Shown here: piece by piece, positions 1 through 11,600 of the stretch
Numbering within the stretch: position 1 is the first letter of the stretch
How the letters are laid out: the number at the start of each line of letters is the position of its first letter
NCBI RefSeq assembly: GCF_014196715.1
Contig: NZ_JACIEF010000003.1
Coordinates: 1,021,874 to 1,085,873 of the forward strand
Length of the DNA: 64,000 nucleotides
Source: Pedobacter zeae
GTDB lineage: Bacteria > Bacteroidota > Bacteroidia > Sphingobacteriales > Sphingobacteriaceae
Direction: 5' to 3'
The notes under the pieces: generated by a model
What the model saw: the letters and a program-made list of their open reading frames with translations, nothing else
Databases searched by the model: none
Told to the model about the DNA's origin: nothing
Position numbers and translations under genes: made by a program

Positions 1-444
1 TATATTGATGGGAATGGCAGTGGATCATCAGCACCTGTTTTCCTGGCTACCTATGCCGAAGCCTTATTTATTAAAGCAGAGGCTACGCTTTACAAATCAG
101 GGGCTGCTGCGGCAATACCGGTATATAACAGCGCCATTAGTGCAAATATGGATATGTTAAAAGTTTCTGCTGCAGATAGGGATACCTATTTGGCCGCTCA
201 TGCAACACTCGATGCAGTGGCACCATTAAAAACCATAATAGGCGAAAAATACATTGCCGATTTTTTATCTCTTGAGGCGTATAACGATTGGCGCAGAACA
301 GGGTATCCAAGTTTGTCTGTGGTACAAAATGCCTTTAAGCCATATATTCCACAGCGTTTTCCTTATCCATCGCAAGAAATCACTTCAAATCCGCAGCCAC
401 AGCAAAGTATAGCTACTTCAACCAAAGTTTGGTGGGCGAATTAA
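1..444 (+). CDS. SusD/RagB-like outer-membrane lipoprotein, C-terminal part
   Basis: The gene enters from the left edge; the reading frame is open from base 1 to the TAA at 442-444, giving about 147 C-terminal residues. The visible part has the features of the SusD-like_2 group: an EALFIKAEA helix, then FLSLEAYNDWRRTGYP and a proline-rich tail with PQRFPYP. The same WRRTGFP signature recurs in the SusD-like gene at 31051. SusD proteins sit on the cell surface as the lid of a SusC channel and bind the nutrient, so the matching susC should lie just outside the window to the left. Signal peptide and lipobox are not visible. A terminator follows directly, so this is the last gene of its operon. 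Confidence 0.85.
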   Translation, partial: YIDGNGSGSSAPVFLATYAEALFIKAEATLYKSGAAAAIPVYNSAISANMDMLKVSAADRDTYLAAHATLDAVAPLKTIIGEKYIADFLSLEAYNDWRRTGYPSLSVVQNAFKPYIPQRFPYPSQEITSNPQPQQSIATSTKVWWAN

Positions 445-465
445 ACTTTTTTTGGTCTTTTTAGA

Positions 466-497
466 GGCAATCCGGTTTTTGGGTTGCCTTTTTTTTG
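466..497 (+). terminator. Rho-independent terminator
   Basis: An 8-bp stem (GGCAATCC, 466-473, with GGGTTGCC, 481-488; one G-U pair) is followed by a run of eight T. It lies 21 bases after the SusD-like stop codon. Confidence 0.8.
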
Positions 498-600
498 TCC
501 CCGGATTTGCTTTTGCAGGTATTTAACCACAAAAATGATATAAAATCACCGCTTCAAATAAAATTTATTTTATGTATTATTGATTAAACTATTAATTTTC

Positions 601-3090
601 ATGAAATACCACCTGTTTTACGTTGCTCTATTTATTAGTATAAGCAGTTTTGCCCAAATACAAACTCCCGATCAGTTTTTAGGTTACTCACTTGGTTCGC
701 ATTTTACGCCTCACCATAAGGTAGCTGATTATTTCAGGCAAACTGCTGCGACTTCTGCGAGGAACATGAAACTGATAGAATATGGTAAAACCAACGAGGG
801 CAGGCCATTGATGGTGGCAGTTGTTTCTTCGCCAGAAAACATCACCAGGCTGGAACAGATCAGAAGTAACAATTTAGTTTTGGCAACAGGTGCGAACAAT
901 AGTGTCGATTTAACCAATCAGCCTGCTATACTTTGGTTAAGCTATAATGTGCATGGCAATGAGGCAAACTCGACAGAAACAGCCATGAAAATGCTTTATA
1001 CGCTGGTATCAGGTTCAAATAAACCAGCTACGGAATGGCTAAAAAATACAGTGGTGATAATCGATCCCTGCTTGAATCCGGATGGAAGAGACCGTTATGT
1101 TAATTATTTTAATAGTGTAGTGGGTAAAACTCCAAATTCCGATCCACTGTCAAGGGAACATATAGAGCCGTGGCCAGGCGGCAGACCAAATCATTATTAT
1201 TTTGATTTAAACCGCGACTGGGCCTGGCAAACACAGGTTGAAAGCCAGCAGCGATTGGCCCTGTATAACCAATGGATGCCGCAGGTGCATGTAGATTTTC
1301 ATGAGCAAAGTTATAATGAGCCTTACTATTTTGCACCGGCAGCAGAACCTGTTCACCAGGATATTACCCCCTGGCAAAAAAGTTTCCAGGTAGTTGTGGG
1401 TAAAAACAATGCCAAATACTTCGATGCCGAAGGCTGGCAATATTTTACTAAAGAACGTTTCGACCTGCTTTACCCTTCTTATGGCGATACCTATCCTTTA
1501 TATAACGGATCAATCGGTATGACATATGAGCAGGGAGGTATCAGGGCCGGATTATCGGTCGTAACCAACGATGGGGATACCTTAACCCTAAAAGACCGTA
1601 TTGCACACCACTTTACAACAGGAATGTCGACTCTTGAAGTAACTTCCTTAAACCGTCAGAAATTACTGGAAGAATATAAAAAGTATTTTCAGCAAGAATT
1701 GGCCAATAGTCCGGGTGTTTATAAAAGTTATATTATAAAAGCGACTAACTTATCCCGGTTAAAAAAACTGGCCCAATTATTAACCAAAAATAAAATCGAA
1801 TTTGCCTTTGGTGGTGATAAAACCGGTAGGGGTTACGATTATGATACCCAAAAGGAAGAAAATTTTAGCATCGCCCGTAACGATTTAATTGTTAATATTC
1901 AGCAGCCAAGAGCAGTTTTGGCCAATGTTTTATTAGAACCACAAACCTTCGTAACCGATTCTAATACGTACGATATTACGGCCTGGGCCCTACCCTACGT
2001 TTACGGATTAAAAGGTTATGCCAGTAAAGAAAACATAAAAGGAAAATTCCTGGCAATTGAAGAGCCTAAGCTAAGCAATACCGAGGTTGAGAAGCCCTTA
2101 GCCTGGCTGTTTAGCTGGGGAACGAGCGAAGATATTCAGGTTTTAACGGCGCTGCAAAAGGAAAATATAAAAGTGAGGCAGGCCGATCAGCCATTCTCGG
2201 TAAACGGGAAAGACTACCCTGAAGGAACGCTCATTGTATTGCGGGCAGAAAATGAAAGAACAATCAAAGGGATAAAAGATAAAATTGCTTTTATTGCGCG
2301 AATGTTGGATAAACCCCTGCAGGCAGTAAGTAGCGGTTTTGTAGAAAAAGGTAAAGATTTCGGATCGAATGTTTATCCCTTATTAAAACAACCGAAAATC
2401 GCCATAGTATCTGGCATGGAGGTTTCTTCACTCGCTTTTGGCGAAGCCTGGTTCTTTCTTGAGCATGATCTGAATCTTTCGCCGAGTATTATTAATGCCA
2501 AAGATCTGAATAACCTGGATATTAATAAAGTAAACATCTTGATTTTGCCTGACGGAACTTACAGCGCTTTTATAGGCGATGGCCTAACTGCATGGTTAAA
2601 TAAAGGGGGGAGATTGATCTTAATGGAAGATGCCATAGAAAGTGTAATCGAGAAAAAAGGATTCGACATTAAAAAGAAGGATGTTACAGTAAAAAAAGAC
2701 GAAAAGCCCGAGGTGAACAAAATGCTATTTAAAGATAAGGATAAAGATGATTTCGAAACCACCATACCGGGAGCTATTTATAAGATCAACCTCGATGCTA
2801 CACATCCTTTCTCCTACGGCCTGGGTAAATTTTACTACACCTTAAAAACAGACCGGAAAATTTATGAGCCCTTTGTTAAAGGCTGGAACGCGGGATTAAT
2901 TAACGATAAAAGCTTAATGGCCGGTATAGTGGGCAAAAAAGCCAGGGAAGAACTTAAAAGCGGGCTTTTAATCGGGGTGCAGGATTTTGGCCGCGGGCAG
3001 GTGGTTTATTTAGCCAACGATCCCCTTTTTAGAAACTTTTGGGAAGGGGGCAAGACTCTTTTCGGGAATATAATTTTTTGCGGGTATTAA
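601..3090 (+). CDS. Secreted M14-family zinc carboxypeptidase
   Basis: A metallopeptidase of the carboxypeptidase A (M14) superfamily, predicted to trim peptides in the periplasm or outside the cell. From the ATG at 601 the protein is 829 residues and starts with a signal peptide ending near SSFAQ (residue 19). An in-frame TTG at 580 would add seven residues before the signal peptide and is less likely. Zinc ligands are visible as HGNE (H118, E121) and a later histidine in DFHEQ (about H234); the catalytic glutamate fits TYEQGG (about E310). The peptidase domain fills the first ~350 residues. The remaining ~470, including a charged linker rich in lysine and aspartate near residues 700-720, resemble the C-terminal region of large Bacteroidota M14 proteins. 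It stands alone between two Sus modules and could feed peptides to them; that link is inference. Confidence 0.85.
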   Translation: MKYHLFYVALFISISSFAQIQTPDQFLGYSLGSHFTPHHKVADYFRQTAATSARNMKLIEYGKTNEGRPLMVAVVSSPENITRLEQIRSNNLVLATGANNSVDLTNQPAILWLSYNVHGNEANSTETAMKMLYTLVSGSNKPATEWLKNTVVIIDPCLNPDGRDRYVNYFNSVVGKTPNSDPLSREHIEPWPGGRPNHYYFDLNRDWAWQTQVESQQRLALYNQWMPQVHVDFHEQSYNEPYYFAPAAEPVHQDITPWQKSFQVVVGKNNAKYFDAEGWQYFTKERFDLLYPSYGDTYPLYNGSIGMTYEQGGIRAGLSVVTNDGDTLTLKDRIAHHFTTGMSTLEVTSLNRQKLLEEYKKYFQQELANSPGVYKSYIIKATNLSRLKKLAQLLTKNKIEFAFGGDKTGRGYDYDTQKEENFSIARNDLIVNIQQPRAVLANVLLEPQTFVTDSNTYDITAWALPYVYGLKGYASKENIKGKFLAIEEPKLSNTEVEKPLAWLFSWGTSEDIQVLTALQKENIKVRQADQPFSVNGKDYPEGTLIVLRAENERTIKGIKDKIAFIARMLDKPLQAVSSGFVEKGKDFGSNVYPLLKQPKIAIVSGMEVSSLAFGEAWFFLEHDLNLSPSIINAKDLNNLDINKVNILILPDGTYSAFIGDGLTAWLNKGGRLILMEDAIESVIEKKGFDIKKKDVTVKKDEKPEVNKMLFKDKDKDDFETTIPGAIYKINLDATHPFSYGLGKFYYTLKTDRKIYEPFVKGWNAGLINDKSLMAGIVGKKAREELKSGLLIGVQDFGRGQVVYLANDPLFRNFWEGGKTLFGNIIFCGY

Positions 3091-3503
3091 AAAAATTAGT
3101 TCGTTTAAATCATTAATCTCACATCTGTTTTTGTGTTAAACTCAACAAAGTAAGCATTTAGAAGAATTTCTTTTATCCACTAAAAAAAATGCTTTGAAAT
3201 TCAAATCTTAATAGAAGCTATAATAAACTGTAATAGCAAACGGCTTTGTCGGTAATCGGAAAACTATTATCACTTGGAAGATTGTTTCATGTCGGAAAAT
3301 CAGACAAATAAATTTTTGGCGTAATTTTTTTAAAACACAGAATTAACTCTTTTTTGCTGATTTTAAGTAAGATATGGTTTTTTAGAGTTAAAATTTAAGA
3401 AGTTTTACATATTGTCTGTATCTGAAAAACCGCGAAACGTCTTTTTAATAATGCATTTTGTTTGTCAATCTTAAGTCATTATACCTGCGTTTTTAGTTAA
3501 AGT

Positions 3504-3536
3504 TTGTTGGACTCTTGGTTATCTCTGTTATATTTA
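3504..3536 (+). promoter_or_regulatory. Probable promoter of the first susC
   Basis: TTG at 3504-3506 (or 3507-3509) lies 22 (or 19) nt before TATATTTA at 3529-3536, close to the Bacteroidota pattern TTG-N19-21-TAnnTTTG. The -7 box ends 37 nt before the ATG. The rest of the 483-base gap 3091-3573 shows no gene or clear terminator. Confidence 0.55.
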
Positions 3537-3573
3537 GGGCTTCAAATAATAATTAATAATTAACTAAAATTTC

Positions 3574-6546
3574 ATGAAAAAACTTTTACAAAGTTTGTTC
3601 GTACTTTTGTTTTTTGCATCTACCGCAATTGCTCAAGATAGAACAATTACTGGTACGGTAACATCTTCAGATGATAAACTGCCGATTCCAGGAGTAAGCG
3701 TAAGGGTAACAGGAACCCAAATTGGAACTGTTACAGACGCCAATGGCAAATATTCAGTTATAGTTCCATCAGGTTCTAAAACTTTAGATTTTTCTTTTAT
3801 CGGTTATTTGACTAAAAACATTACAATAACTGCATCGAACACGATCAATGTTGCTTTAGCATCAGATTCTAAAACGCTTTCAGATGTAGTGGTAGTAGGT
3901 TATGGCCAACAAAGCAAAGTCTTGACTACCCAAACCACGGCTACGGTTAAGGCAGAATCGTTTAAAAACATGCCCATTCAAACGCCACAACAGGCGCTGC
4001 AGGGACAGGCAGCTGGTGTTAATATGATTAACTCTTCAGGTGTTTTAGGGTCAGAGGCACAAATTACCATTCGTGGTGGTGGTTCCATTAGCGCTGCTGG
4101 CAGGCCTTTATATGTAGTTGATGGTGTGCCATTAAACAGCAGTGGAGGAGACTATACCCAAACTCAAGGTGGCTCTTCTGGATTAAACCCATTGATCAAC
4201 ATCAGTCCGAATGATATTGAAAGCATGACAGTTTTAAAAGATGCTTCTGCCGTTGCTATTTATGGTTCGCGTGGTGCAAACGGTGTAATTCTGATTACAA
4301 CCAAGAAAGGTGCTTCAGGTAAAACCAGAATCTCTGCAGATTATCAAAATGGATTTTCCTCCCCAACTTCAGTAGAAGAGATGATGACAGCTGATCAATT
4401 TCGTCAGTTCAGGACCGATTATCTTAAAGCGAATAATCAAACAGTACCAGCTTATCCTACAGCTAGTTATAACTGGGTTGATGCGGTTATACGTACAGGT
4501 AAATCAAATACTGTTAATTTAAACGCATCAGGTGGTAATGAAAAAACTAAATTTTATCTTGGTGGAACTTATTCTGATGAAAGCGGTTATACACTTGGAA
4601 ATAATTTAAAACGTCTTTCCGGAAGGTTAAACCTAGATCATAAAATTTCTGATAAGTTCACCATAGGCTTAAACTACAGCTTATCGCATATTGATATGGA
4701 TCGTATTGGTTCAGAAAACAATACCTATGCACCATTAACTGCAGCTTATCTACAATTGCCATATATTACCCCTTATGGTCCGGATGGAAAGTTTCAGAAT
4801 ACAGGTTTTGTAGCAAACGTTGTTGCGATTGCCGCAACAGGTATTAATAAAAACTATTCAGATAGAAGTACAGGTAATGCATACTTAGAATATAAAATTA
4901 TTCCTGGATTAAGGTTAAAAACAGATTGGGGTATTGATAACTATGGTATTGATGAAAAATATCGCGAAACGGATTTGTTAACTCCGGGAGGTTATGCTTA
5001 CAGGACTCATTATACCGATAACAAATGGGTAAATACAAACACGTTAAACTACGACAAAACTTTCGGTAAACATACCATTGCTGCTTTAGCCGGATATAGT
5101 TTTGAAACAGCTAAATTAACTCAAATGATGGTTGAGGGTTCGGGTTTTGTAAGTGATGATCTTCCAAACGTAGGGTCAGCTTCCACACCGATAACTGCTT
5201 CTGAAAATATTTATGAATGGGCATTGCAATCTTTCTTTGGACGTTTAAATTACGATTTTGACAAAAAATATCTTTTTGAAGCTTCATTAAGAAGAGATGG
5301 CTCTTCAAGGTTTGGTCCGAATAAAAAATACGGTAACTTCTATGCGGTATCTGGTGGATGGTTAATTTCTAATGAGGCATTTTTCAATAAAGACAATAAT
5401 ATTGCGCAAAATTTAAAATTGACAGCAAGTTATGGTACTTCTGGTAATGATAATATTGGCTTCAACGCTTACTATGGTACTTTTGCTTCTGGATCTAATT
5501 ATTTAGGACAAGCAGGTTTAACTCCAAGTAACGTTCCAAATCCTGACTTAAGCTGGGAAGAAACCGGACAGTTAGATATCGGCCTTTCAGCCAGATTATT
5601 TAAAGCCATTGATGTTCAGTTTAACTTCTATAATAAGAATACAACCGGAGCATTATTAACAGTTCCTTATCCGTATACTACAGGATATGCATCTGCAAAT
5701 AGAAATGTGGGTAAAATGAGAAACAGAGGTTATGAGGTTTCCATCAACTCCGATAATATAGTTGGTCGTGATTTTACCTGGAGAACCTCTTTCAACATTG
5801 GTTTCAACAAAAATACCATCATAGATTTACCTGTTAATCCTGACGAAGACGGTCGTAATTTCTTAACCGGAAGTGCCGTACAACGTGCAATTACGGGTTA
5901 TTCTAAAAACTCTTTCTACTTGATTCGTTATAATGGAATTAATCCTCAGACGGGTAATGCGGAATGGTTGAAAAAAGATGGTACGGTTACCACGACACCG
6001 CTTGCATCTGATCGGGTGATCGTTGGCAAAGGTAATCCTGATTTTTCTGGAGGAATTACCAATACATTTACTTATAAGAACTTTGATTTATCAGCGTTCT
6101 TTAACTTTAGCTATGGTAATGATGTTTATCTGGATGGTTTACAGTTTGCAGATAACTTTAGTTCAGGTTCATATAATAAAAGTGTTAAATTGTTAGATTA
6201 TTGGAAACAGCCTGGAGATAATGCATTTGCTCCGGCGTTAAATAGTTCAACAAGAACAACCTATCAGCAGGCATCCACAAAACAATTAATGGATGGCTCA
6301 TACCTGCGTTTAAAAACATTATCAGCAGGTTATAGCTTTCCTAAAGAATTATTGCAGAGAACGAAACTTTTCACAAGCCTAAGAATTTATTTTCAAGGTC
6401 AGAATATTTGGACCATCAAGAATAAAGATTTCAGAGGTGATCCTGAGATATCTGCGAATGGTGCATCTAACCTCGTGTTGGGTCAGAGTTTCTTTGCTTT
6501 GCCACAGGCGAAAACCTTTACTTTCGGTGTAAATATTGGCCTTTAA
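3574..6546 (+). CDS. SusC/RagA-family TonB-linked outer-membrane protein (module 1)
   Basis: A 22-stranded outer-membrane transporter of the SusC family that, with its SusD partner, imports oligomers using TonB energy. It has 990 residues. A signal peptide (MKKLLQSLF...AIAQ) is followed by a carboxypeptidase-D-like beta domain (about 22-105, with ITGTVTSSDDKLPIPGVSV), a plug domain (about 110-240, with YVVDGVPL and SAVAIYGSRGANGVILITTKKG) and the barrel, ending in FGVNIGL. No N-terminal STN domain is present, so signalling to an anti-sigma factor is not expected, and none is encoded nearby. The SusD gene follows 11 bases later. The substrate cannot be read from the sequence because no degradative enzyme is linked. 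Confidence 0.93.
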   Translation: MKKLLQSLFVLLFFASTAIAQDRTITGTVTSSDDKLPIPGVSVRVTGTQIGTVTDANGKYSVIVPSGSKTLDFSFIGYLTKNITITASNTINVALASDSKTLSDVVVVGYGQQSKVLTTQTTATVKAESFKNMPIQTPQQALQGQAAGVNMINSSGVLGSEAQITIRGGGSISAAGRPLYVVDGVPLNSSGGDYTQTQGGSSGLNPLINISPNDIESMTVLKDASAVAIYGSRGANGVILITTKKGASGKTRISADYQNGFSSPTSVEEMMTADQFRQFRTDYLKANNQTVPAYPTASYNWVDAVIRTGKSNTVNLNASGGNEKTKFYLGGTYSDESGYTLGNNLKRLSGRLNLDHKISDKFTIGLNYSLSHIDMDRIGSENNTYAPLTAAYLQLPYITPYGPDGKFQNTGFVANVVAIAATGINKNYSDRSTGNAYLEYKIIPGLRLKTDWGIDNYGIDEKYRETDLLTPGGYAYRTHYTDNKWVNTNTLNYDKTFGKHTIAALAGYSFETAKLTQMMVEGSGFVSDDLPNVGSASTPITASENIYEWALQSFFGRLNYDFDKKYLFEASLRRDGSSRFGPNKKYGNFYAVSGGWLISNEAFFNKDNNIAQNLKLTASYGTSGNDNIGFNAYYGTFASGSNYLGQAGLTPSNVPNPDLSWEETGQLDIGLSARLFKAIDVQFNFYNKNTTGALLTVPYPYTTGYASANRNVGKMRNRGYEVSINSDNIVGRDFTWRTSFNIGFNKNTIIDLPVNPDEDGRNFLTGSAVQRAITGYSKNSFYLIRYNGINPQTGNAEWLKKDGTVTTTPLASDRVIVGKGNPDFSGGITNTFTYKNFDLSAFFNFSYGNDVYLDGLQFADNFSSGSYNKSVKLLDYWKQPGDNAFAPALNSSTRTTYQQASTKQLMDGSYLRLKTLSAGYSFPKELLQRTKLFTSLRIYFQGQNIWTIKNKDFRGDPEISANGASNLVLGQSFFALPQAKTFTFGVNIGL

Positions 6547-6557
6547 AATTTGAAAAG

Positions 6558-7970
6558 ATGAAATTAAAATATTATATTATATCGTCAGTTCTTGTATTGT
6601 CTTTCTCGTCGTGCAAGAAAGAGTTGGAAAAATTACCACAACAGGATATTGCTGAAGAAGTTGCATTTAACTCGCCATCTACAGCTTTGGGCGCACTTAG
6701 GGGCGTTTACAGTACGGCTCAGACTTTTGATTTTTATGGAAGTTTACCTCAGGTAATTGGCGACTACATGGGCAATAATGTTGACTTTGTAGGCACTTTC
6801 CCTACACTGCAAGAGTTAAATAACTTTTCTGCAGTATCTACAAATGGAAACATAGCTACCATGTGGCAGGTTCACTATCAGGTAATTACCCGCGCAAATA
6901 ATGTTATCGCAAAAATTAATCTTGTAGATGGTTTATCTGCCGGAGAAAAAGCACAGTATGCTGCTGAAGCTAAATTTTTACGGGCTTTGGCTTATTTTCA
7001 GCTGGCTAATTTCTTTGCCCAACCATTTCAGGTTAGTTCAGGAAGTAACTTGGCTGTTCCGTTAGTTCTAGAGCCATTTGATGGTACAGTTAAGTACCCA
7101 TCAAGAAACACGTTAAACCAGGTACACGCACAGATTATTCAGGACTTGAATGAAGCTGTACCAGCTTTGCCTCAATCGTATGATGATGCAGCTGAAACTC
7201 GCGGTCGCGCGACGAAAGGAGCTGCCTATGCACTTCTGTCAAGATTGTATTTATACAGAGAAGAATGGGCTAAAGCAGAGAGTGCCGCAAGAAGTACACT
7301 AGCACAAGGTATTTATGATACTGCACCAAACTATGCTTTTTACAGCGGTAATACGAGCGAAGATGTATTCACTATACAGAATAGTGCTATTGATAATGGT
7401 AGAACTGGTTCTGGTGGCTGGGCTTCTTATTATAACCCAGCAGCATTAGGTGGGCGTGGTGATGCTCCTTTCTCGCAAGACTTAATCAATGCTTATACTT
7501 CAGAGGCAGGCGACAAACGCTATAATCTGAAAATATCTGGAACTGCAGCAGATGGCCTACCTCATTTATTTACTTCGAAGTTTCCTGATGCGGTAAACAA
7601 TTCTGATAATTCTCCGGTAATCCGTACGACTGAAGTGTATTTGAATCTGGCAGAAGCATTAGCGCACCAAAGCACAACCCCAAGCGTTGAAGCGGTTACG
7701 ATCTTGAATAATAGAATTAGAAGCAGAGCCGGGTTACTTCCTAAAGCTGTAGCGACTCAACAAGCCCTTATTGATGCTTTATTGATCGAAAGACGTAAGG
7801 AATTGGCTTTTGAAGGACATAGCAGAATGGATTTGCTTCGTAACAGGCAAGCACTTAGAACAGGAAATGCAGCGGCGGCCTTTGGCGGTGCCAAAACCAT
7901 ATTACCAATTCCTCAAAGAGAAATTGATAATAATCCTGGCTTACAAGGTCAACAAAACACAGGTTATTAA
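6558..7970 (+). CDS. RagB/SusD-family nutrient-binding lipoprotein (module 1)
   Basis: A surface lipoprotein of 470 residues, partner of the SusC encoded 11 bases upstream. The lipobox is FSSCKK with the lipidated cysteine near residue 19. Typical SusD signatures are visible: AAEAKFLRALAYFQLANFFA (TPR-like helix), VPLVLEPFDGTVKYPSRNT, and the C-terminal LLIERRKELAFEGHSRMDLL followed by LPIPQREIDNNPGL. The length is slightly short for the family but complete. A terminator lies 63 bases after the stop, so module 1 is a two-gene operon. Confidence 0.93.
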   Translation: MKLKYYIISSVLVLSFSSCKKELEKLPQQDIAEEVAFNSPSTALGALRGVYSTAQTFDFYGSLPQVIGDYMGNNVDFVGTFPTLQELNNFSAVSTNGNIATMWQVHYQVITRANNVIAKINLVDGLSAGEKAQYAAEAKFLRALAYFQLANFFAQPFQVSSGSNLAVPLVLEPFDGTVKYPSRNTLNQVHAQIIQDLNEAVPALPQSYDDAAETRGRATKGAAYALLSRLYLYREEWAKAESAARSTLAQGIYDTAPNYAFYSGNTSEDVFTIQNSAIDNGRTGSGGWASYYNPAALGGRGDAPFSQDLINAYTSEAGDKRYNLKISGTAADGLPHLFTSKFPDAVNNSDNSPVIRTTEVYLNLAEALAHQSTTPSVEAVTILNNRIRSRAGLLPKAVATQQALIDALLIERRKELAFEGHSRMDLLRNRQALRTGNAAAAFGGAKTILPIPQREIDNNPGLQGQQNTGY

Positions 7971-8033
7971 TAATAATCTATAGGAATATTCTTGAAAATA
8001 TCATATAGAATTAAATAATTAGATTTAAGTTTT

Positions 8034-8068
8034 AAATAGCAGCTGGTTAATTCTAGCTGCTATTTTTT
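8034..8068 (+). terminator. Rho-independent terminator of module 1
   Basis: A perfect 11-bp stem (AAATAGCAGCT, 8034-8044, with AGCTGCTATTT, 8055-8065), a 10-nt loop and a T run. The rest of the gap 8069-8556 contains no gene that I can support. Confidence 0.8.
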
Positions 8069-8556
8069 GTTTATAAGGCCTTATCATTTCGCTCTTTCTG
8101 TGCAACTTCTGTAGAATCCATAATGCAGTATGAACTTTCAGTAGCATAACATAAATGGATAATAAATCGAGGCGCCTTAATCTTTATTTCCGGTTGATCG
8201 GATAGATGCCAGTTTAATCAATAACTTTTTTTCTTTACAACTCGTTCGAGATCACCTGGCAGTACAGACACTTTCATATTCGATTTGACTTATACTATTT
8301 AACGGCAGGTATGCATTCAATATCCCCAAATACGAAATTCAGATCAAATAAAATGACAAGATCATTTTTAAATAGCACTTATTACTTTTTGATGCAGTTA
8401 TTCAGAAAAATATTAAGCAAATCCAAATATTGTCGGTCTAATTAGGCTGATTTTCAACTAAAATGTTAGTTTTTTTCTCTTTTTGATCAATTTTAGAGCT
8501 TTAAGATAGATTTTTAACAAAAAGTAGTTCAATTGTTAAAAATTGTTAAAAAATAT

Positions 8557-8587
8557 TTGGTGTTGTTGGTAACTAACTATACATTAG
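8557..8587 (+). promoter_or_regulatory. Probable promoter of the second susC
   Basis: TTG at 8557-8559, 20 nt, then TACATTAG at 8580-8587 (7 of 8 fixed positions of TAnnTTTG allowing TTAG). The box ends 36 nt before the ATG, as in the other susC genes here. An alternative AATATTTG at 8552-8559 has poorer spacing. Confidence 0.4.
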
Positions 8588-8623
8588 CATTTAATTAATC
8601 ATTAACTAACCTATTTTCAAATT

Positions 8624-11600
8624 ATGAAAAAACTTCTACAAAGTTTGTTCATTCTCGTGCTATGTGCATTTTCGGCATTTGCTCAAGAAAGAACAATTAC
8701 TGGTACAGTTACTGCACAGGAGGACAACCTTCCAATCCCTGGGGTAAGTGTGAAAATCAAAGGTACTCAATCAGGTACTGTTACAGCGGCCAATGGTAAA
8801 TTTACCATTATTGCCAAAAATGGATCAATCTTAGTTTTTAGTTACGTCGGCTACAAGCAGAAAGAGGTAGCTGTTGGCGCTTCTAATGTGGTTAATGCAG
8901 CTTTAGAGGGAGATGCCAATCAATTAACCGAAGTTGTCGTACAAGGTGCTTATGGTACAAAGACCACGGCCAGGGCTACTACAGCAAATATTCAAACCAT
9001 TAGCGGTGAAAAGCTCAATACAGTACGTGGAACAAATATCAACAACGCTTTAGCGGGTAAAGTTGCAGGTGTTCAGGTAAGAAGTCAGTCAGCGGCAGCT
9101 TTGGGCCGAAATACTCAAATAAGGCTACGTGGTGCAAGTGGCTTTGGCACAGGCAGTGGTGCCCTTTATGTGGTTGATGGAACAATTCTTCCTAATGCGG
9201 ATGATGTGAACTTAGATGATATCGAAGATATTTCTGTTTTACAAGGTCCTGCGGCAGCAGCGTTGTTAGGTTCACAAGCGGCGGCTGGTGCAATTTTGAT
9301 CACCACCAAAAAAGGTAAGAAAGCTGAAGGGGCTGGTATTACACTTAATTTGGGTGCAACTTTCGAAAATGCCTATATTTTACCAAATTATCAAAATACT
9401 TATGCTGGTGGTAACTCTGCTGATCTTATCCAATACAATTGGAAAGCCGGAGACCCTGTAGAGTGGAAAGCACTTGACGGTAAATATTATCATAATTATA
9501 GCGATGATTCAAGTTGGGGGCCGAAAATGGTTGGTCAAGAGTATATTCCATGGTATGCATGGTACCCTGGAACTCAATATTCTTACAAAACTGCTTCTTT
9601 AACGCCACAGCCAGATAATGCCCGCGATTATTTCAATACTGGTATTGCATTGAATAATACGGTTACTTTCGCTAACGCAGGAGAAAAGTATAATTTCAAG
9701 ATGACTTACGGAAACCAGTATACGCAAGGTTTGGTTCCAAATACAAACTTGAAGAAAAATACTTTAAACCTGGTTTTAAACTACGACCTTAACAAACACT
9801 TCACTGTGGGCGCAAATATTAATTATGTTAAAACTGCACTAGGGGGTGATATCGATGACGCATACTCAAGTCAAAGTACCGGATCATTTAACCAATGGTT
9901 TCACAGGGATTTGGATATGGGTATTATGAAAGAGTTGAGAGGGTTAACAGTACCTGGGCTAAATGGAACAAATATTTATGGTAGCTGGAACCATAACGAT
10001 CCAACGGCTTATAATGCCGCTGATCCAAAAGCATTTTATGCAGGTAACTACTGGTATAATTTCTATACTTATTATGATTTGTTAGATAAATTGAACCAAA
10101 GAGATCGCTTATACGGTAATGTTTATTTAACTTATAAGGTAAATGATGATTTAAAATTTACCGGAACTTATCGTAAACAACAAAACACAACCTTTACTGA
10201 AGATAAATATAGTTCACGCTTAAATGATAGCGGTACACAAACTACTGGTAACGATCCACAAGCCAGGGGTTATTATTATACTGCCAATACATACTCAAAT
10301 AGAGAGAACTACGAATTATTAGGTCAGTATACTAAAAAGATTCAGGATTTTACTGTTGATGCAACTGTTGGTACTGATATTTTCAGGGCTGATTATAAAG
10401 ATAACTCAGCACAAACTGACAATGGTTTGGTAATACCTGACTTATTTACGGTTCAAAACTCTGTTAATCAACCTATAATTGGAAATACGAGATATATTGA
10501 AAAATATAGAGCCATTTTTGGTAAGGTAACTTTAGGCTATAAAAACTTCTTATTTTTAGAAGGCACTTTACGTAACGACTGGTTCTCAACCCTGCCAAAA
10601 ACAAACAACAATGTATTGTCTAAATCCATTGGTGGTTCATTTGTATTCAGCGACTTACTTCCTAAAGAAAGCTTTGGTTGGTTATCAAATGGTAAATTGA
10701 GAGCTTCTTATGGTGAGATTCCTCAGGCCTTATCTGATCAGTCAGGTCGTTTTGGCGCTTATGTTTACCCTGGTTTTGCATATGGTGTAAATGCGTTAAA
10801 ATGGAATGGTAACTTATTAATGTCTACTCCTGATGCACTTGTTGATCCTGATATCACTGGCGCAGTATCATCTAACTATGAATTTGGTATTGATCTAGGC
10901 TTCTTGAATAACAGGATCACTTTGGCTGCTACGTATTGGGATGCAACAGAGAAAAATTTCCCAAGATCTATATCAATCAATCCAGCATCTGGTTTTAGTT
11001 CGATCTTTACTAATATTGGTCAGATCAATAAAAAGGGTTTAGAATTCCAATTAACTGGTCGCCCGGTTGCATTACCAAATTTTACCTGGACAATTTCAGG
11101 AACATATGCGAACTTATTGGATAATAAAGTAGTAGAGGTAAGTAAAAAATATGGTATTACTCGAATCTCAGGAGTAGATGCTGTTTGGGGTACAACTATG
11201 CCATATATGGTGCACGAAGAAGGTAAGCAATGGGGACAAATTTTTGGTAATGGTAAAAAAAGAAATGCAGACGGCGTACCATTGTTAGATGCTAATGGTC
11301 ATTTCGTAAACGATCCTAACGTATTTTTTGGTAGTGTACTTCCAAGACACACGGGTGGTTTACAGAACTCATTTACTATATTTAAGGATTTCAATGTAAG
11401 TGCAAATATTGATTACCAATTTGGCGGAAAATTTGTTTCCTTATCAAATATGTGGGGTTCATATAGTGGTTTAACTGCCCGTACTGCTGCCTTAAACGAT
11501 AAAGGTGTTTCTGTACGTGATAACCCTGCTGATGGTGGCGGTGTTAGAGTGGATGGAGTTGATGCTACAACTGGTCAACCTAAAACTTACTATTTAAGTG